From the NCBI RefSeq assembly GCF_017068395.1, contig NZ_CP070619.1:7192001-7256000 (forward strand): a stretch of DNA of 64,000 bases. Direction: 5' to 3'. This document shows positions 51,690 to 61,265 of the stretch, piece by piece; the first letter of the stretch is position 1, and the number at the start of each line of letters is the position of its first letter. The DNA comes from Rhodococcus pseudokoreensis (lineage in GTDB: Bacteria > Actinomycetota > Actinomycetes > Mycobacteriales > Mycobacteriaceae). The notes beneath the pieces are model-generated. The model had not been told where the DNA came from. It saw nothing but the letters and a program-made list of their open reading frames with translations, and did not search any database. The position numbers were made by a program, and so were the translations under genes.

Positions 51690-54521
51690 ATGCTGCACGG
51701 CCTCTGGACACCCGGTTCGGGTCTCATGCTGTGGGTCGAGGACCGCAATCCGGCCACCGAGGAGCCGACCGACGCGGTCGGGCGGGTGCTCGCCCGGAAG
51801 TTCCGCCATCACGTGAAGGTGCCGATGCCGACCCCGTCGGGGCCGGAGATGCTCGAGTGGGCCGCGGTCGCGCTCGCGCCGCCGGACGCGACCGATTTCC
51901 TGCTGTCGGTGTCGGCCCGAGACCCCCGGATCGCCGGGGATCTGCGTTACCTCGCCCACGTGGCGCGCGGCGTCGAGCGCTGGGTGCGTGCGGGACGCGT
52001 GGTGCCGGAGGTGCACCGGGCGGAGGGTGGATGGTGGCCGCGCTGGCGGCTCCTCGGCGGCGAACGGCAGCGTGCGTGGCTCACGGAATTGTCGGTGGCG
52101 ATGCCCCCGGTGCAGCGCCACGGAACCACCCCGCGGGCGGTGCTCGACGACTTGGTGACCGAGTTGACCGACCCCGTCGCCCGGCGGGTCCTGGGCGGCG
52201 GGCACCCCGACGATTCCGGCACGGCACCGGAGCACCCGCTGATCGACGCGCTGGTTCGGGGTGAGGACTTCGCCGACGGCACCGCCCAGCTGGCGGGTTC
52301 GCTCGACGGGTGGCGCGACAGCCTGAAGGTGGACGAGCCCGAACTGGTGCTGCGACTGCTCGAGCCGGAAGACGTGGACGTGGAGGGCGATTGGGACCCG
52401 GACACGGTGCTGTGGCGGCTGCAGGTGTGCCTGCGGCCGGAAGGTGAAGCGCCGGTGCCGATTCCGCTGCACCGTACGGAGGTGAGCCGCCTGCAGACCG
52501 GGGTTCGCAAACTGACCGAGGCTGTCGCCGCCTACCCGCGACTGCAGGACGTCCCGAGCGACCCCGACAGTCTCGACCTGATGCTGCCCACCGCGGTGGT
52601 CATCGACCTCGTCGGGCACGGCGCGGTGGCGTTGAAGGAGAAGGGCATCAGCCTGCTGCTGCCGCGGGCGTGGAGTGTGGCGTCGCCGTCGATGCGACTG
52701 CGGGTGAGCTCGCCGAGCACCCCGGCCAGCGCGGAGAACCGGTCCGTCGGCAAAGACCAATTGGTGCAGTACAACTGGGAACTGGCACTCGGCGACACGG
52801 TGCTCACCGCCGCGGAGATGAACCGGCTGGTCAATGCAAAGAGCGATCTCGTGCGGCTGCGCGGTGAGTGGGTCCGGGCCGATCAGGAGGTGCTCTCCCG
52901 CGCCGCGCGGTACGTGGCCGAGCGGCACGGCAGCGGCGACCGCGCCATCGTGGACCTGCTGAAAGACCTGATCGCGGACGATCTGTCCGACCTCCCCGTC
53001 GAGGAGGTCACCGCCACCGGCTGGGCGGCCGCGCTGCTCGACGGCGACACGAAGCCGCAGGACGTGCCGACCCCGGACGGATTGGACGCCACGCTGCGGC
53101 CGTACCAGAAGCGGGGGCTCGACTGGCTGGTGTTCATGAGCCGCCTCGGACTCGGGGCCGTCCTGGCCGACGACATGGGTCTCGGCAAGACACTGCAGTT
53201 GCTCGCCCTGCTGGCACATGAGAACGCCGCCACGCCCACGCTGCTGGTGTGCCCGATGTCGGTGGTCGGCAACTGGCAGCGGGAGGCGGCCCGCTTCGTT
53301 CCCTCGTTGCGGGTGCTGGTGCACCACGGTCCGCAGCGGCTGAGCGGTGACGACCTCACCACCGCCGTGACACAGAGCGACCTGGTGATCACCACGTACG
53401 CGCTGCTCGCCCGCGACGTCGCGCAGCTGAAGGAGCAGGACTGGCGGCGGGTGGTGCTCGACGAGGCGCAGCACATCAAGAACGCGAAGACCGGGCAGGC
53501 GCGCGCGGCCCGCAGCATCCCGGCGGCGCATCGCGTCGCGCTGACGGGCACCCCGGTCGAGAACCGGCTGGACGAGCTGCGCTCCATCCTCGATTTCGCG
53601 AACTCGGGCATCCTGGGCTCGGAGGCGATGTTCCGCAAGCGTTTCGTGGTGCCGATCGAGCGGGAGCAGGACGAGACGGCCGTCGCCCGGCTCCGCGCCG
53701 TCACGTCCCCGTTCGTGCTGCGCCGCGTCAAGACCGATCCCGCCGTCATCGCCGATCTTCCGGACAAGTTCGAGATGACGGTCCGCGCCAACCTCACCGC
53801 CGAGCAGGCCGCGCTGTACCGGGCGGTGGTCGACGACATGATGGCGCAGATCAAGGACAAGAAAGGGATGAAGCGCAAGGGCGCCGTCCTCGCCGCCCTG
53901 ACCAAACTCAAGCAGGTATGCAACCATCCCGCGCATTTCCTGCGCGACGGGTCGGCGGTGATGCGGCGCGGACAGCACCGGTCCGGCAAGCTGGGGCTCG
54001 TCGAGGACATCCTCGATTCCGTCGTCGCGGACGGCGAGAAGGCGTTGCTGTTCACCCAGTTCCGTGAATTCGGTGATCTCGTCACCCCGTACCTCGCCGA
54101 ACGTTTCGGTACCCCCGTACCGTTCCTGCACGGGGGTGTTCCGAAGCAGAAACGCGACGACATGGTGGCCTCGTTCCAGGGCGACGACGGACCGCCGATC
54201 ATGATGCTGTCGCTGAAGGCCGGCGGAACCGGGCTGAACCTCACCGCGGCCAATCACGTCGTGCACCTCGACCGGTGGTGGAACCCGGCCGTCGAGAACC
54301 AGGCCACGGACCGGGCGTTCCGGATCGGCCAGCGTCGGGACGTGCAGGTGCGCAAGCTCGTGTGCGTCGGCACGCTGGAGGAGCGGATCGACGCGATGAT
54401 CGCCACCAAACAGGAGTTGGCGGATCTCGCTGTCGGGACGGGCGAGAACTGGGTGACGGAGATGAGCACCGAACAGCTGGGCGAACTGCTGCGGCTCGGC
54501 GACGAGGCGGTGGGCGAATGA
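51690..54521 (+). CDS. SNF2-family DEAD/DEAH-box helicase
   Basis: 943 residues from ATG 51690 (MLHGLWTPGSGLMLWVED); a TTG four codons earlier is possible. Residues 1-450 are the SNF2-associated N-terminal region found in bacterial HepA-like proteins. The ATPase follows: motif I DDMGLGKT (about 493-500), motif II LDEAQHIKN (about 588) and TGTPVENRLDEL. The C-lobe carries LFTQFREF, LSLKAGGTGLNLTAANHV and DRAFRIGQ (motif VI). It is probably a DNA translocase or remodeller. The SWIM-domain gene overlaps its stop (ATGA), a conserved actinobacterial pair. Confidence 0.92.
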   Translation: MLHGLWTPGSGLMLWVEDRNPATEEPTDAVGRVLARKFRHHVKVPMPTPSGPEMLEWAAVALAPPDATDFLLSVSARDPRIAGDLRYLAHVARGVERWVRAGRVVPEVHRAEGGWWPRWRLLGGERQRAWLTELSVAMPPVQRHGTTPRAVLDDLVTELTDPVARRVLGGGHPDDSGTAPEHPLIDALVRGEDFADGTAQLAGSLDGWRDSLKVDEPELVLRLLEPEDVDVEGDWDPDTVLWRLQVCLRPEGEAPVPIPLHRTEVSRLQTGVRKLTEAVAAYPRLQDVPSDPDSLDLMLPTAVVIDLVGHGAVALKEKGISLLLPRAWSVASPSMRLRVSSPSTPASAENRSVGKDQLVQYNWELALGDTVLTAAEMNRLVNAKSDLVRLRGEWVRADQEVLSRAARYVAERHGSGDRAIVDLLKDLIADDLSDLPVEEVTATGWAAALLDGDTKPQDVPTPDGLDATLRPYQKRGLDWLVFMSRLGLGAVLADDMGLGKTLQLLALLAHENAATPTLLVCPMSVVGNWQREAARFVPSLRVLVHHGPQRLSGDDLTTAVTQSDLVITTYALLARDVAQLKEQDWRRVVLDEAQHIKNAKTGQARAARSIPAAHRVALTGTPVENRLDELRSILDFANSGILGSEAMFRKRFVVPIEREQDETAVARLRAVTSPFVLRRVKTDPAVIADLPDKFEMTVRANLTAEQAALYRAVVDDMMAQIKDKKGMKRKGAVLAALTKLKQVCNHPAHFLRDGSAVMRRGQHRSGKLGLVEDILDSVVADGEKALLFTQFREFGDLVTPYLAERFGTPVPFLHGGVPKQKRDDMVASFQGDDGPPIMMLSLKAGGTGLNLTAANHVVHLDRWWNPAVENQATDRAFRIGQRRDVQVRKLVCVGTLEERIDAMIATKQELADLAVGTGENWVTEMSTEQLGELLRLGDEAVGE

Positions 54522-55291
54522 CGAATCGGCGCCCCGGACCGTACTTCGGTCAGTACGGCCGGCGACGACCGGTGACGGGCGGGCTGGAGGCGCGGTCGCA
54601 GCGGGGATCGTTCGGGCGTACCTGGTGGGGCCGCAATTTCGTCGACATCATCGAGTTCGTCGCCGACAAGGGCCGGATGAGCCGCGGGCGGAGTTACGCG
54701 CGCAGCGGTCAGGTGATCTCGCTCGAGATCGCGGGCGGGACGGTGACGGGGGAGGTCCAGGGCAGTCAGCTCCAGCCGTTCGTCGCGACCGTGTCGATCG
54801 ATCGCCTCGACGAGTCGGAGGTCGCCGAACTGGTCGCGCTGGTGCGCAGGCAACCGGGCAGTCTGGCGATGCTGGCGGGTGGCGGGGTTCCGGAGGCGCT
54901 CGGCCCCCTGTTGCTGCCCGCCGGGGCGTCCGCGCTGAACTACGACTGCACCTGCCCGGACGACGGGTGGCCGTGCAAGCATGCGGCGGCGGTCGCGTAC
55001 CTCACCACCGAACGCATCGACGAGAACCCCCTCGAGATCCTGACGCTGCGCGGCGTCGATCTGGACATGCTGATCGAGGGTGTCGGGGGCGACTCCTCCG
55101 AAGCCGATGTCGACGACTGGTTCGGTGACGAGTCCTCCTTGCCCGGACTGCCCGACGCCGACTTCCGGGCGGCGATCGACGACCTCGACCCCCTCCTGCT
55201 GCGGAAGGCGATCCGCTCGGTCAGTGAGGACGAGCGCGCGGTGGACGCCGCGATCCGGGAGCTGAAAGCGCTGTACCAGCACTTCCGCTGA
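54518..55291 (+). CDS. SWIM zinc-finger protein, partner of SNF2 helicase
   Basis: 257 residues from ATG 54518, overlapping the helicase stop by 4 nt (ATGA). The N-terminus is basic and Tyr/Gly-rich (RRPGPYFGQYGRRRP; TWWGRNFVDIIEFVADKGRMSRGRSYARSGQVISLEI). The SWIM zinc finger is YDCTCPDDGWPCKHAAAVAYL (CxC-x(6)-CxH, about residues 141-160). The acidic C-terminal half is helical. SWIM fingers bind nucleic acids or proteins; the tight coupling implies a complex with the SNF2 ATPase. The cellular job (repair, recombination or defence) is not known. Confidence 0.9.
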   Translation: MTNRRPGPYFGQYGRRRPVTGGLEARSQRGSFGRTWWGRNFVDIIEFVADKGRMSRGRSYARSGQVISLEIAGGTVTGEVQGSQLQPFVATVSIDRLDESEVAELVALVRRQPGSLAMLAGGGVPEALGPLLLPAGASALNYDCTCPDDGWPCKHAAAVAYLTTERIDENPLEILTLRGVDLDMLIEGVGGDSSEADVDDWFGDESSLPGLPDADFRAAIDDLDPLLLRKAIRSVSEDERAVDAAIRELKALYQHFR

Positions 55292-55350
55292 CCATGGGAT
55301 GATGAGGACGCGGAAGTTCGCCTCGTTTCGCGACCGGGAGCTGGTCAGTC

Positions 55351-58300
55351 ATGGTGACGGTCTACCTGCTCGGCGAGCAGCGCGTGTCGGACCCGGAGGA
55401 CGTCGAGGCAGGCACCGTCTCGTCACGGGCGATCGCGCTGCTGGCCTATCTCGTGCTGCACGCCGGTCTCGCCCAGTCCCGGACCCGTCTCGCCGGGCTG
55501 TTCTGGCCCGAATCGAGCGAGCAGCAGGCCCGCACCAATCTGCGGCGGGAGCTGCACAACCTCCGCGGCCTTCTGGGATCGGACGGTGCGCCGACCGCAG
55601 ACGGGCCGACGCTGACGTGGACCGACTCGCCGTCGTGCCGGGTGGACGTCGACACCTTCCGCAACGAGCGGGCGGCAGCCCTCGCCGCCCTCGCCGATTC
55701 CGACACCCAGGCATTTCTCGAACACGCGGACCGCGCGATCGACACCTATCGCGGTGATCTCATGCCCGGGGCGTACGAGGACTGGGTCCTCGACCACCGG
55801 GACGTGCTGCGCCGCGAGTGCGTCGAACTCTGCGAGGCGACGGTGCGGGTGCTGCGGGAGTCGGGTGAGGTGGAAACGGCGACGGCGTGCGCTCGCCGTC
55901 GCATCCAACTCGACCCACTGGCGGAGGTCGGGTACCGGGCACTGATGGAATTGCAGGCCGCATCGGGCGACCGGGCGGCCGCGATGACCACGTATCACCG
56001 GTGCGCGGCGGTGCTCGAGACCGAACTCGGGGTCGCGCCGGGCGCCGCGACCACCCGGCTGTTCGACAACCTGCTGGGGGAGCAACCCGCCCCGGCTCCC
56101 CGGCCCGACCACGTTCGGACGGCGGTGCCCGTCCTGATTGGGCGGGAACGCGAGTGCGGGGAATTGCAGCGGCGGTGGCGGCAGACCCTCGACGGCAGCC
56201 AGGGCCTGGTGCTCGTCTCGGGTGATGCGGGGGTCGGCAAGACCCGGTTGACCACCGAACTCGCGGAGATCGCTCGCGCCGACGGGGCAGTGGTGGCGAC
56301 CGCGCGGTGTTTCGGACTGCCGGGCCGCGTCGCGCTCGCCCCCGTCGCCGAGTGGCTGCGCAGCCCGGAGTTTCGATCGGCGGTCGGGTCGCTGGACCCG
56401 TTGTGGAGGGCCGAGGTCGAACGCCTGGTCCCGAGCGCCGAGTCCGCGCCGCGGCCGGCGACGTCCCGGGCGATGGTCGACGCGTGGCAGAGGCACCGCT
56501 TCTTCGAGGGGACGGCGCGCGCAGTGCTGTCGCCCGGCCGGCCGGTCCTGCTCGTCCTCGACGACCTGCAGTGGTGCGACGCGGAGACGACGGCGTGGCT
56601 GGCGTTCCTGCTGTCCCTCGACGCCCACCAGCGGGTACTGGTCGCGGCGACCGCCCGCACGGACGAGGCGCAGTCCCGCCGCGACGTGACGGACGCGCTG
56701 CGGGCCCTCCGGTCGGCGCGACTGGTCACCGACGTCGAGGTCGACCCGTTGACCGCGGACGGGACCGCCGAACTGGCGAGGTCCCTCGGTGGCCCGGTGC
56801 TGGATCCTGCGGAGGAAGCGGTTCTGTACGCCGCGACCGCGGGTTACCCGCTGTACGTCGTGGAGGCCGCCAGGATGGTGCCGGGCGCGGATGCGACCGG
56901 GGGCGGCGGCGACCTCGGCGAGGTGCTGGCCCGGCGACTCGAACAGTGCTCGGAACCGGCCCGGGACGTCGCAGGCCTCGCCGCGGCCCTCGGCACGGAT
57001 TTCGATCTGGACCTGCTCAGCGAGGCGAGCGATCTGGACACAGATTCCCTCGTGCAGGCGGTGGACGAACTGTGGCGGCGCAGGATCGTCCGGCCTGCGG
57101 GCACCGGGTACGACTTCGTGCACGATCTGGTCCGGGAGGCCGCGTACCGCTCGGTCGGTCCGCCGCGACGCTGGCTCCTGCATCGGCGTCTGGCGCAGGG
57201 ACTCGAACTTCTGCACACCGGCCGCACCGACGACGTGGCCGCGCAACTCGCCGAGCAGTACCGGCGCGGCGGCCGCCCCGACCGCGCGCTCCACTATCTG
57301 CAGCGCGCCGCCGAGGTGGCGGCAGGCGTGTTCGCGAACGCCGACGCCCTACGGCTCTTCCGGGACTGCCTCGACCTTCTCGAGGCGATGCCGGTGGGCC
57401 GCAACCGGGACGCTCACGAGGTGGACGTGCGCCTGGGCATGTCGGCGCCGCTGACCACCCTGTACGGATACTCCGCCCCGCCGCTCGAGCGGACGCTGGA
57501 CCGCACCATGGAGTTGGGGCAACGACTCCGCAGGCCGAAGGTGGTGCTCGGTGCGCTGATCGGATTGTTCGCGGTCCACTTCGTGCAGGGGCACACCGCG
57601 CAGGCCCACGGACTCGGATTGCGTGCCCTCGAACTGTCCGCGGCGGATCCGGAATTCGAGGGCCAGGCGCACTTCGCGGTGGCGGGTGGCGCCCTCGGTC
57701 TCGGCAGGCCGAGGGAGGCGATCGAGCATTTCGACATCGCGCAGCGATCGTTCGCGGACGACTATTCGTTCATCCTCGGAACGCGGCTGGAGGTGCATTG
57801 CCACGCGTGGGAGTCGCACGCGTACTGGATGATCGGCGACGCGCAGGCGGCCGAGCAGGCGTGCGCGGATGCCCTCGCGCTGGGCAGGACCTGCGGTCAT
57901 CCGTACAGTCTCGCGGTGGCGCTGGGATACGCGTCGGTGCTGCACCAGGTGCGGGGCGACGACGCCGCGCTGCTCGCCTCGCTGACGGAGTTGCGGCAGC
58001 TGTGCGAGCGTTACCACTTCGCCTACTACAGCCAGTGGTCGCAGATCCTCGAAGGCCGGCTTGTCGGCGGCGAGCCGGGGATCGCGAAGATCCGCGACGG
58101 GCTCGCCGCGTTGCGACGGCAGCGGGCCTTCGCGCGGATGCCGTACTGGCTCTCGCTGCTGGCGGAAGTCCAGATCGACATCGGGTCGACGGCCGCCGCC
58201 CGCGCCACCCTCGATGCCGCCTTGATTGCCGCCGAGCAACACGACGACCGCTGGTGGTTGCCGCAGGTCCTGAAACTTCGCGCGGAAGCCGGGCCGTTCG

Positions 58301-58353
58301 CGGGCGGGGTGTCGGCGCGAACGGTGCGCGAACGCCCGATTCCTACGGTGTGA
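55351..58353 (+). CDS. SARP-like large ATPase transcriptional regulator (BTAD-AAA-TPR)
   Basis: 1000 residues from GTG/ATG 55351 (MVTVYLLGEQRVSD). Residues 1-95 resemble the OmpR/PhoB-type winged-helix domain of SARPs (LAYLVLHAGLAQSRTRLAGLFWP). Residues about 95-245 are the bacterial transcriptional activation domain (HADRAIDTYRGDLMPGAYEDW...LGVAPGAATTRLFDNLL). An AAA/NB-ARC-like ATPase follows, with P-loop SGDAGVGKT (about 289-297) and DDLQWCD. The rest is alpha-helical TPR-like repeats. It is a cytoplasmic regulator, probably of the BBE-flavoprotein gene 48 nt downstream. Confidence 0.88.
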   Translation: MVTVYLLGEQRVSDPEDVEAGTVSSRAIALLAYLVLHAGLAQSRTRLAGLFWPESSEQQARTNLRRELHNLRGLLGSDGAPTADGPTLTWTDSPSCRVDVDTFRNERAAALAALADSDTQAFLEHADRAIDTYRGDLMPGAYEDWVLDHRDVLRRECVELCEATVRVLRESGEVETATACARRRIQLDPLAEVGYRALMELQAASGDRAAAMTTYHRCAAVLETELGVAPGAATTRLFDNLLGEQPAPAPRPDHVRTAVPVLIGRERECGELQRRWRQTLDGSQGLVLVSGDAGVGKTRLTTELAEIARADGAVVATARCFGLPGRVALAPVAEWLRSPEFRSAVGSLDPLWRAEVERLVPSAESAPRPATSRAMVDAWQRHRFFEGTARAVLSPGRPVLLVLDDLQWCDAETTAWLAFLLSLDAHQRVLVAATARTDEAQSRRDVTDALRALRSARLVTDVEVDPLTADGTAELARSLGGPVLDPAEEAVLYAATAGYPLYVVEAARMVPGADATGGGGDLGEVLARRLEQCSEPARDVAGLAAALGTDFDLDLLSEASDLDTDSLVQAVDELWRRRIVRPAGTGYDFVHDLVREAAYRSVGPPRRWLLHRRLAQGLELLHTGRTDDVAAQLAEQYRRGGRPDRALHYLQRAAEVAAGVFANADALRLFRDCLDLLEAMPVGRNRDAHEVDVRLGMSAPLTTLYGYSAPPLERTLDRTMELGQRLRRPKVVLGALIGLFAVHFVQGHTAQAHGLGLRALELSAADPEFEGQAHFAVAGGALGLGRPREAIEHFDIAQRSFADDYSFILGTRLEVHCHAWESHAYWMIGDAQAAEQACADALALGRTCGHPYSLAVALGYASVLHQVRGDDAALLASLTELRQLCERYHFAYYSQWSQILEGRLVGGEPGIAKIRDGLAALRRQRAFARMPYWLSLLAEVQIDIGSTAAARATLDAALIAAEQHDDRWWLPQVLKLRAEAGPFAGGVSARTVRERPIPTV

Positions 58354-58401
58354 AGTACCAGGAACTACCCGTTCCGGGGCCGCCGATCCGAGGAGAAAGT
58401 C

Positions 58402-59826
58402 ATGAGCACCACCACCAGTTCGACACCGACGACGACACCGCCCTTCACGGAACTGGCCGCATCTCTGCGCGGAGAGTTGATCACGCCCGGCGACGCCGGC
58501 TACGACGACGCGCGCGCGGTGTACAACGCCATGATCGACCGCCGGCCCGCGGCCATCGCGCGGTGCGCCAACGCCGCGGACGTCGTCGCGTGCGTGCGGT
58601 TCGCGCGGGAACAGCACGTCGAACTCGCGATCCGCGGCGGGGGACACAACGCGGGCGGCCTCGGCGTGTGGGACGACGCCCTCGTGATCGATCTGTCGGG
58701 GATGCGCGGGACCACGGTCTCGCCGGCCGACCGGACCGTCCGGGTCGACGGTGGATGCACGTGGAGCGACGTCGACCATGCCACCGTGCCGTTCGGCGTG
58801 GCCACCCCGTCCGGGTTCATCGCCTCCACCGGTGTCGGCGGGCTGACATTGGGCGGCGGGATCGGCTACCTGACGCGCCGTTTCGGTCTCACGGTGGACA
58901 ATCTGCTCTCCGCTGACGTCGTCCTCGCCGACGGCACACTGGTGACGGCGAGCGAACGCTCGCATCCGGACCTGTTCTGGGCGCTGCGGGGCGGCGGCGG
59001 AAACTTCGGTGTGGTCACGTCGTTCCAATTCGCGTGTCACGAGATCGGCGACCACGGCACCGTCGTCGGCGGGCCGGTGCTGTACGACCTGGAGGACACC
59101 CCCGACGTGATGCGGTGGTACCGCGAACTCCTGCCGTCGCTGCCCGAGGAACTCAACGGCTGGATCGGCCTGCTGACCATTCCGCCGGCGCCGCCGTTCC
59201 CCGAGGAACTGTGGGGACGCAAGGCGTGCGGCATCATCTGGTGCTACACCGGTGATCCGGGCAAGGCCGACGCGGTGCTCGAACCGATCCGCGCATTCGG
59301 TAACCCACTTCTGGTGGGGGTCGGCGAAATGCCCTTCACGGCATTGCAATCGGCCTTCGACGCACTGTACCCGGCGGGATTGCAGTGGTACTGGCGCGCA
59401 GACTTCGTCCGGGAGATCTCCGACGAGGCCGTCGACATCCACCTGGAGTTCGGCCGCCGGCTGCCCACCGGCCATTCGACGATGCACATGTATCCGATCG
59501 ACGGCGCGGCGACGCGGGTGGCGGAGGATGGCACGGCGTTCGCGTATCGGGACGGCGGCTGGGCGGGCGTGATCGTCGGTGTCGACCCGGACCCGGCGAA
59601 CGCCGAGGTCATCACGGACTGGGCCAAGCAGTACTGGGAGGCCCTCCACCCGACGACCGCGGGCGGGGCGTACGTCAACTTCATGATGTCCGAGGGCGAG
59701 GACCGGGTGCGTGCCTCCTACCTCGGCAACTACGACCGGCTGGCGCAGGTGAAGGCGAAGTACGATCCGGACAACCTCTTCCATGTGAACCAGAACATCC
59801 GTCCCGCGGCCCGGTCGGAGCAGTAG
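58402..59826 (+). CDS. FAD-binding oxidoreductase, berberine-bridge-enzyme family
   Basis: 474 residues from ATG 58402, with GAGGAGAAAG upstream. The PCMH-type FAD domain shows VELAIRGGGHNAGGLGVWDDALVIDLS (the R-G-G-G-H-N-x-x-G motif with the His that can bind FAD), VATPSGFIASTGVGGLTLGGGIGYLTRRFGL and DLFWALRGGGGNFGVV. The BBE C-terminal motif is NYDRLAQVKAKYDPDNLFHVNQNI. There is no CxxGH-type second flavin-attachment cysteine, so attachment is probably through the single His. No signal peptide. It oxidises an unknown small alcohol, amine or sugar, and is probably regulated by the SARP-like protein. Confidence 0.92.
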   Translation: MSTTTSSTPTTTPPFTELAASLRGELITPGDAGYDDARAVYNAMIDRRPAAIARCANAADVVACVRFAREQHVELAIRGGGHNAGGLGVWDDALVIDLSGMRGTTVSPADRTVRVDGGCTWSDVDHATVPFGVATPSGFIASTGVGGLTLGGGIGYLTRRFGLTVDNLLSADVVLADGTLVTASERSHPDLFWALRGGGGNFGVVTSFQFACHEIGDHGTVVGGPVLYDLEDTPDVMRWYRELLPSLPEELNGWIGLLTIPPAPPFPEELWGRKACGIIWCYTGDPGKADAVLEPIRAFGNPLLVGVGEMPFTALQSAFDALYPAGLQWYWRADFVREISDEAVDIHLEFGRRLPTGHSTMHMYPIDGAATRVAEDGTAFAYRDGGWAGVIVGVDPDPANAEVITDWAKQYWEALHPTTAGGAYVNFMMSEGEDRVRASYLGNYDRLAQVKAKYDPDNLFHVNQNIRPAARSEQ

Positions 59827-59862
59827 GCTGGGCCGACTTCCCGACCGAGAGGATCGACCGTC

Positions 59863-60387
59863 ATCAGTACCTCCGGAGACGACCTGCCCGCATTCACGTA
59901 CCCGGAGGTGGGTGCGAGCCGCGACGTTCCGTTCCCGGCGGGATACCACCATCTGCGTGAGCAGAAGGTGATCGGTTACGGGGCTGACGCATTCGAGGCG
60001 GCCGCCACCCACCTGGGTTCCTGGGGAATGCACCGCGGCGCCGGGCTCGACGTGCGGGCCGAGACTCCGACCGCCGTGCCCGGCTCGTCGGTCGAACTGC
60101 GCTGGGGCATCGGTCCACTTCGGCTGGCGTTCTCCTGCCGGGTCGTCTACGTGCTCGACGACCCGCATCGCAGGGGATTCGCGTACGGCACGCTCCCGGG
60201 TCACCCCGAGAGCGGCGAGGAGAGCTTCGTCGTCGAACAGCGGCCGGACGGCGCCGTCGTCGCGATCGTGTCGGCGTTCTCGAAACCGGGGCGGTGGTTC
60301 ACCCGGATCGGCGGGCCCGCGGGCCGGGTCGTGCAGAAGGTGATGACGCGCAGGTACCTCGCGGCGCTGGCCGCCGCGGCACGGTAG
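59863..60387 (+). CDS. DUF1990 protein with non-canonical start
   Basis: The DUF1990 core is clear: FTYPEVGASRDVPFPAGYHHLREQKVIGYGADAFEAAATHL, then ELRWGIGPLRLAFSCRVVYVLDDPHRRGFAYGTLPGHPESGEESF and FSKPGRWFTRIGGPAGRVVQ. No ATG, GTG or TTG lies in frame before the conserved FTYPE. Candidate starts are ATC 59863 (ISTSGDDLP, GAGAGGA 9 nt upstream), CTG 59884 (GGAG 5 nt upstream), or GTG 59908, which would cut into the domain. I list 59863. The 36-nt gap to the BBE-type gene suggests co-transcription. Function of the family is unknown. Confidence 0.72.
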   Translation: MSTSGDDLPAFTYPEVGASRDVPFPAGYHHLREQKVIGYGADAFEAAATHLGSWGMHRGAGLDVRAETPTAVPGSSVELRWGIGPLRLAFSCRVVYVLDDPHRRGFAYGTLPGHPESGEESFVVEQRPDGAVVAIVSAFSKPGRWFTRIGGPAGRVVQKVMTRRYLAALAAAAR

Positions 60388-60500
60388 GCCCGGGCGCCCG
60401 GATCACGTATTCTCGGTGTTGGACCGGACCGGACGGGACCTTTGCAGTCCGACTGCTGATCCGATGTGTCCGACCCCTGAACAGAGCTGGAGCCGCCGGC

Positions 60501-61244
60501 ATGATGCCCGTACATCTACGCGACAGCGTGATTCCGAAGCACGAGCAACTCCGTGCCATCCTGCTGCACAAGTGCACCAAGGAACTTCAGCCCGGCGACC
60601 TGATGACCAGCGAACGAAAACTGATGCAGGACTACGGCGTCAGTCGCATCACCGTTCGCGAGGCGATCGGGCAGCTCGTCAACGAGGGTCACCTGGTGCG
60701 GGTGCGCGGCAAGGGCACGTTCGTGGCGCATCGTCCGGTGCAGTCGAAACTGCACCTGGCCTCGTTCACGGAGGAAATGCGGGCGCAGGGGCACAAGCCG
60801 ACGACGGTGGTGCTCCAGAGCGAGGAGGACGCGGCGCCCGAGGCTACCGCGAAGGCGCTGCGGATCGCACCGGACACCAGCGCCTATCACGTCAAACGGC
60901 TGCGGCTGGCCGACGGCGAACCGGTCAGCGTCGACGACGGCTGGTTCAACGCCGCGCTGCTTCCCGGCCTGCTGGACCTCGACCTCACCGGGTCGATCTA
61001 CCGGGCCACCGCCGACCGGTACGACATGCCGATCGACCGGGCGGAGCAGACCGTCAGCGCCGACGGGGCGAGCCAGGAGATCGCGACCCTGCTCGGCATC
61101 AAGAAGGGCGCCCCGGTGATGTACTTCGACCGGGTGTCCTTCAGCGGCCCCACGCCGGTCGAGCACACCCGCAGTTGGTACCGGTCCGACCGCTACCAAC
61201 TGCAGATGGAAGTACAGGGGGAGCGGACTCAGCGCAGCGTCTGA
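60501..61244 (+). CDS. GntR/UTRA transcriptional regulator (DasR/NagR-like)
   Basis: 247 residues from ATG 60501 (or 60504), with GGAG 8 nt upstream. The N-terminal winged helix is of HutC-subfamily GntR type (PKHEQLRAILLHKCTKELQPGDLMTSERKLMQDYGVSRITVREAIGQLVNEGHLVRVRGKGTFVA). The UTRA effector domain follows (KTLRIAPDTSAYHVKRLR-type block and YDMPIDRAEQTVSADGAS...LLGIKKGAPVMYFDR). This is the arrangement of DasR/NagR, which bind GlcN-6-P or GlcNAc-6-P. It lies 22 nt from the PTS EIIA stop, convergent, and beside the PTS genes, so it very likely controls them. Confidence 0.88.
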   Translation: MMPVHLRDSVIPKHEQLRAILLHKCTKELQPGDLMTSERKLMQDYGVSRITVREAIGQLVNEGHLVRVRGKGTFVAHRPVQSKLHLASFTEEMRAQGHKPTTVVLQSEEDAAPEATAKALRIAPDTSAYHVKRLRLADGEPVSVDDGWFNAALLPGLLDLDLTGSIYRATADRYDMPIDRAEQTVSADGASQEIATLLGIKKGAPVMYFDRVSFSGPTPVEHTRSWYRSDRYQLQMEVQGERTQRSV

Positions 61245-61265
61245 GCCCGGCCGCCCTGGCTTTTA

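Noticed and set aside
51555..54266. 903-codon open frame on the minus strand
   Set aside because: It runs antisense through the SNF2 helicase, whose motifs are unambiguous. Long antisense frames are expected at this GC content. The translation is Arg/His/Gln-rich low-complexity sequence.
57349..60204. 951-codon open frame on the minus strand
   Set aside because: Antisense to the SARP-like regulator and BBE flavoprotein, with no domain and no ribosome binding site. It is a GC-bias artefact.
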